DNA of 15,361 nucleotides from contig DAYE01000022.1 of NCBI GenBank assembly GCA_002506745.1, forward strand, positions 168-15,528, in the 5' to 3' direction. Below, piece by piece: positions 14,442 through 15,361 of the stretch. The DNA comes from Euryarchaeota archaeon UBA33. Lineage in GTDB: Archaea > Thermoplasmatota > E2 > DHVEG-1. A program made the translations under genes and the position numbers. Numbering within the stretch: the first letter of the stretch is position 1; each line of letters begins with the position of its first letter. The notes beneath the pieces are model-generated. The model was not told the DNA's origin. It worked only from the letters and a program-made list of their open reading frames with translations, and ran no database searches.

Positions 14442-15361
14442 CTAATTTCTCCCAGGGTCAAATTTTCTTGCGTACCACAGACAATTTCCTAGCACTGAAT
14501 TCACGAACGCATGATACCCGTGTTTCGTATTTTTCAACATTCTTTTCAACGTCGGAATGTTTTGATAATATTCCTTCAGTATCTGGAGGGTTCCTTCGTA
14601 CAATTCTTTTTCCGTCATGTGTTTTGGTGTAAAGACTGTCTGAGCACAGGAATATCGTGCCCAATCATCTGAAGTTATTCTTTTTTCACGAGTAATGGTG
14701 TCAAAAAGGAGTGTCCCGGGAAATGGTGTGAGAATGTTGAAACAAGCCATATCAATGTCAAGCTCCCTGATCATCTCCATGGTCTCTTTGAACGTGTTTA
14801 TATTGTGCTCGTCAAAGCCAAAGATGAAGGAGCCGGTAATATTCATGTCATGGTCTTTGATCTTTCGCACCGCATTCCTGTACTCTGCCACCTTGTTCGT
14901 CGTTTTCCCGATGCTTTGCAAGGTGTCTTGAGAGATCGAGTCAAAACCGATGCACCAGTTCAAGCACCCTGCCTCTCTTGCTGTCGAGAGGAGTTCGTCA
15001 TCTTTTGCGAGTACGTTGACATTTCCGTAACAAGAAAAATGTTTCCCCAAGCCGAACATTTCTCTGAATAACGCTTTGGAGTACACCGGGTCAATGGTGA
15101 GCGAGGCATCAAAGAATAAGATGAACCGCTGTCGCAAGGCTCCTATCTCCTCGATGACATTGTGGATCGGCCGTTCCCTATAGATATCACCTTTGACTTT
15201 GTGAACAAAACAAAAACTGCAGTTGACGGGGCACCCCCGAGTCGCTTCAACGGCAGCTGTCGGTAAAAAATAATCAATGACGTCTCTGCGAGGATGAGGT
15301 ATGGATTCTGGATCGACGGGTTCTGATTGGTAATATTCTTTGAGTTCCCCTTTGATTACAT
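14442..15361 (-). CDS. Radical SAM protein (DUF4070/HpnR-like C-terminus), partial at its 5' end
   Basis: At least 306 residues; the reading frame stays open from the stop (TAG 14442-14444) to the right edge, so the N-terminus is outside the window. A TTG at 15135-15137 could be mistaken for the start, but translation upstream of it gives VEATRGCPVNCSFCFVHK (within 15190-15255), which contains the CX3CX2C radical SAM motif, so the true start is further upstream. After it come FFDASLT, CIGFDSISQDTLQSIGK and FIFGFDEHN of the barrel, and TPFPGTLLF then REKRITSDDWARY, a pattern typical of B12-type radical SAM proteins with a DUF4070-like C-terminus (HpnR and relatives). A B12-binding domain is therefore expected beyond the edge. 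It precedes the membrane-anchored methyltransferase by 2 nt in an operon. Substrate unknown. Confidence 0.85.
   Translation of the reverse strand, partial: VIKGELKEYYQSEPVDPESIPHPRRDVIDYFLPTAAVEATRGCPVNCSFCFVHKVKGDIYRERPIHNVIEEIGALRQRFILFFDASLTIDPVYSKALFREMFGLGKHFSCYGNVNVLAKDDELLSTAREAGCLNWCIGFDSISQDTLQSIGKTTNKVAEYRNAVRKIKDHDMNITGSFIFGFDEHNINTFKETMEMIRELDIDMACFNILTPFPGTLLFDTITREKRITSDDWARYSCAQTVFTPKHMTEKELYEGTLQILKEYYQNIPTLKRMLKNTKHGYHAFVNSVLGNCLWYARKFDPGRN

Noticed and set aside
1..15361. CRISPR array, tRNA, rRNA, insertion sequence
   Set aside because: No regularly spaced direct repeats, cloverleaf, rRNA-like sequence or transposase frame was seen on either strand.

Overview
The window looks archaeal. 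Of the ten genes whose start I could place, seven have an AT-rich TATA-like box about 26-30 bp upstream of the best start codon (719, 2113, 3206, 7121, 9826, 11103 on + and 499 on -), which is the geometry expected of TATA/BRE promoters driving leaderless mRNAs. Base composition is moderately AT-rich. No rRNA, tRNA, CRISPR array or transposase is visible. A Thermoplasmatota-like or other euryarchaeal-type lineage is a guess from general gene style only; no marker gene in the window fixes the taxon.

Layout. Positions 1-2871 hold a small secreted protein of unknown function (- strand, with a hairpin/T-tract terminator), a divergent multi-pass membrane protein, and a tandem pair of membrane-anchored hexapeptide-repeat (left-handed beta-helix) acyltransferase-like genes, the first broken by a frameshift. 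A 334-nt non-coding stretch with inverted repeats follows. Positions 3206-4357 encode a BtaA-like (DUF3419) 3-amino-3-carboxypropyl transferase, the first-step enzyme of betaine-lipid synthesis in bacteria. Convergent to it, a compact - strand operon (7022 down to 4362) encodes a class I methyltransferase (Methyltransf_24-like), a radical SAM enzyme with a Cys-rich tail, and a PAPS-type sulfotransferase. Divergent from the operon is a NodB-like polysaccharide deacetylase (7121-8227).

Positions 8320-13701 are the most striking part: a B12-binding-type radical SAM protein followed by three tandem paralogues (about 407-421 aa) of the MiaB/RimO methylthiotransferase superfamily. All three keep the three Cys of the N-terminal UPF0004 domain and the radical SAM CX3CX2C at the same positions. 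All lack the TRAM domain and end instead in a conserved hydrophobic segment. They also share an about 30-residue longer inter-domain linker carrying an R-x-N-Y signature, and each has its own TATA-like box. Copies 2 and 3 have each lost a different conserved family motif, suggesting specialisation. Facing them on the - strand are a membrane-anchored SAM methyltransferase and, 2 nt upstream of it, a radical SAM enzyme running off the right edge (its CX3CX2C motif lies upstream of the obvious downstream TTG start).

Taken together this is an accessory-type modification region: six radical SAM enzymes, two methyltransferases, a sulfotransferase, a deacetylase, acyltransferase-like genes and a betaine-lipid-type aminocarboxypropyl transferase. 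A role in cell-envelope lipid or glycan modification, or in making a small modified molecule, is inference. The TRAM-less methylthiotransferase-like triplet is the best candidate for an undescribed system.
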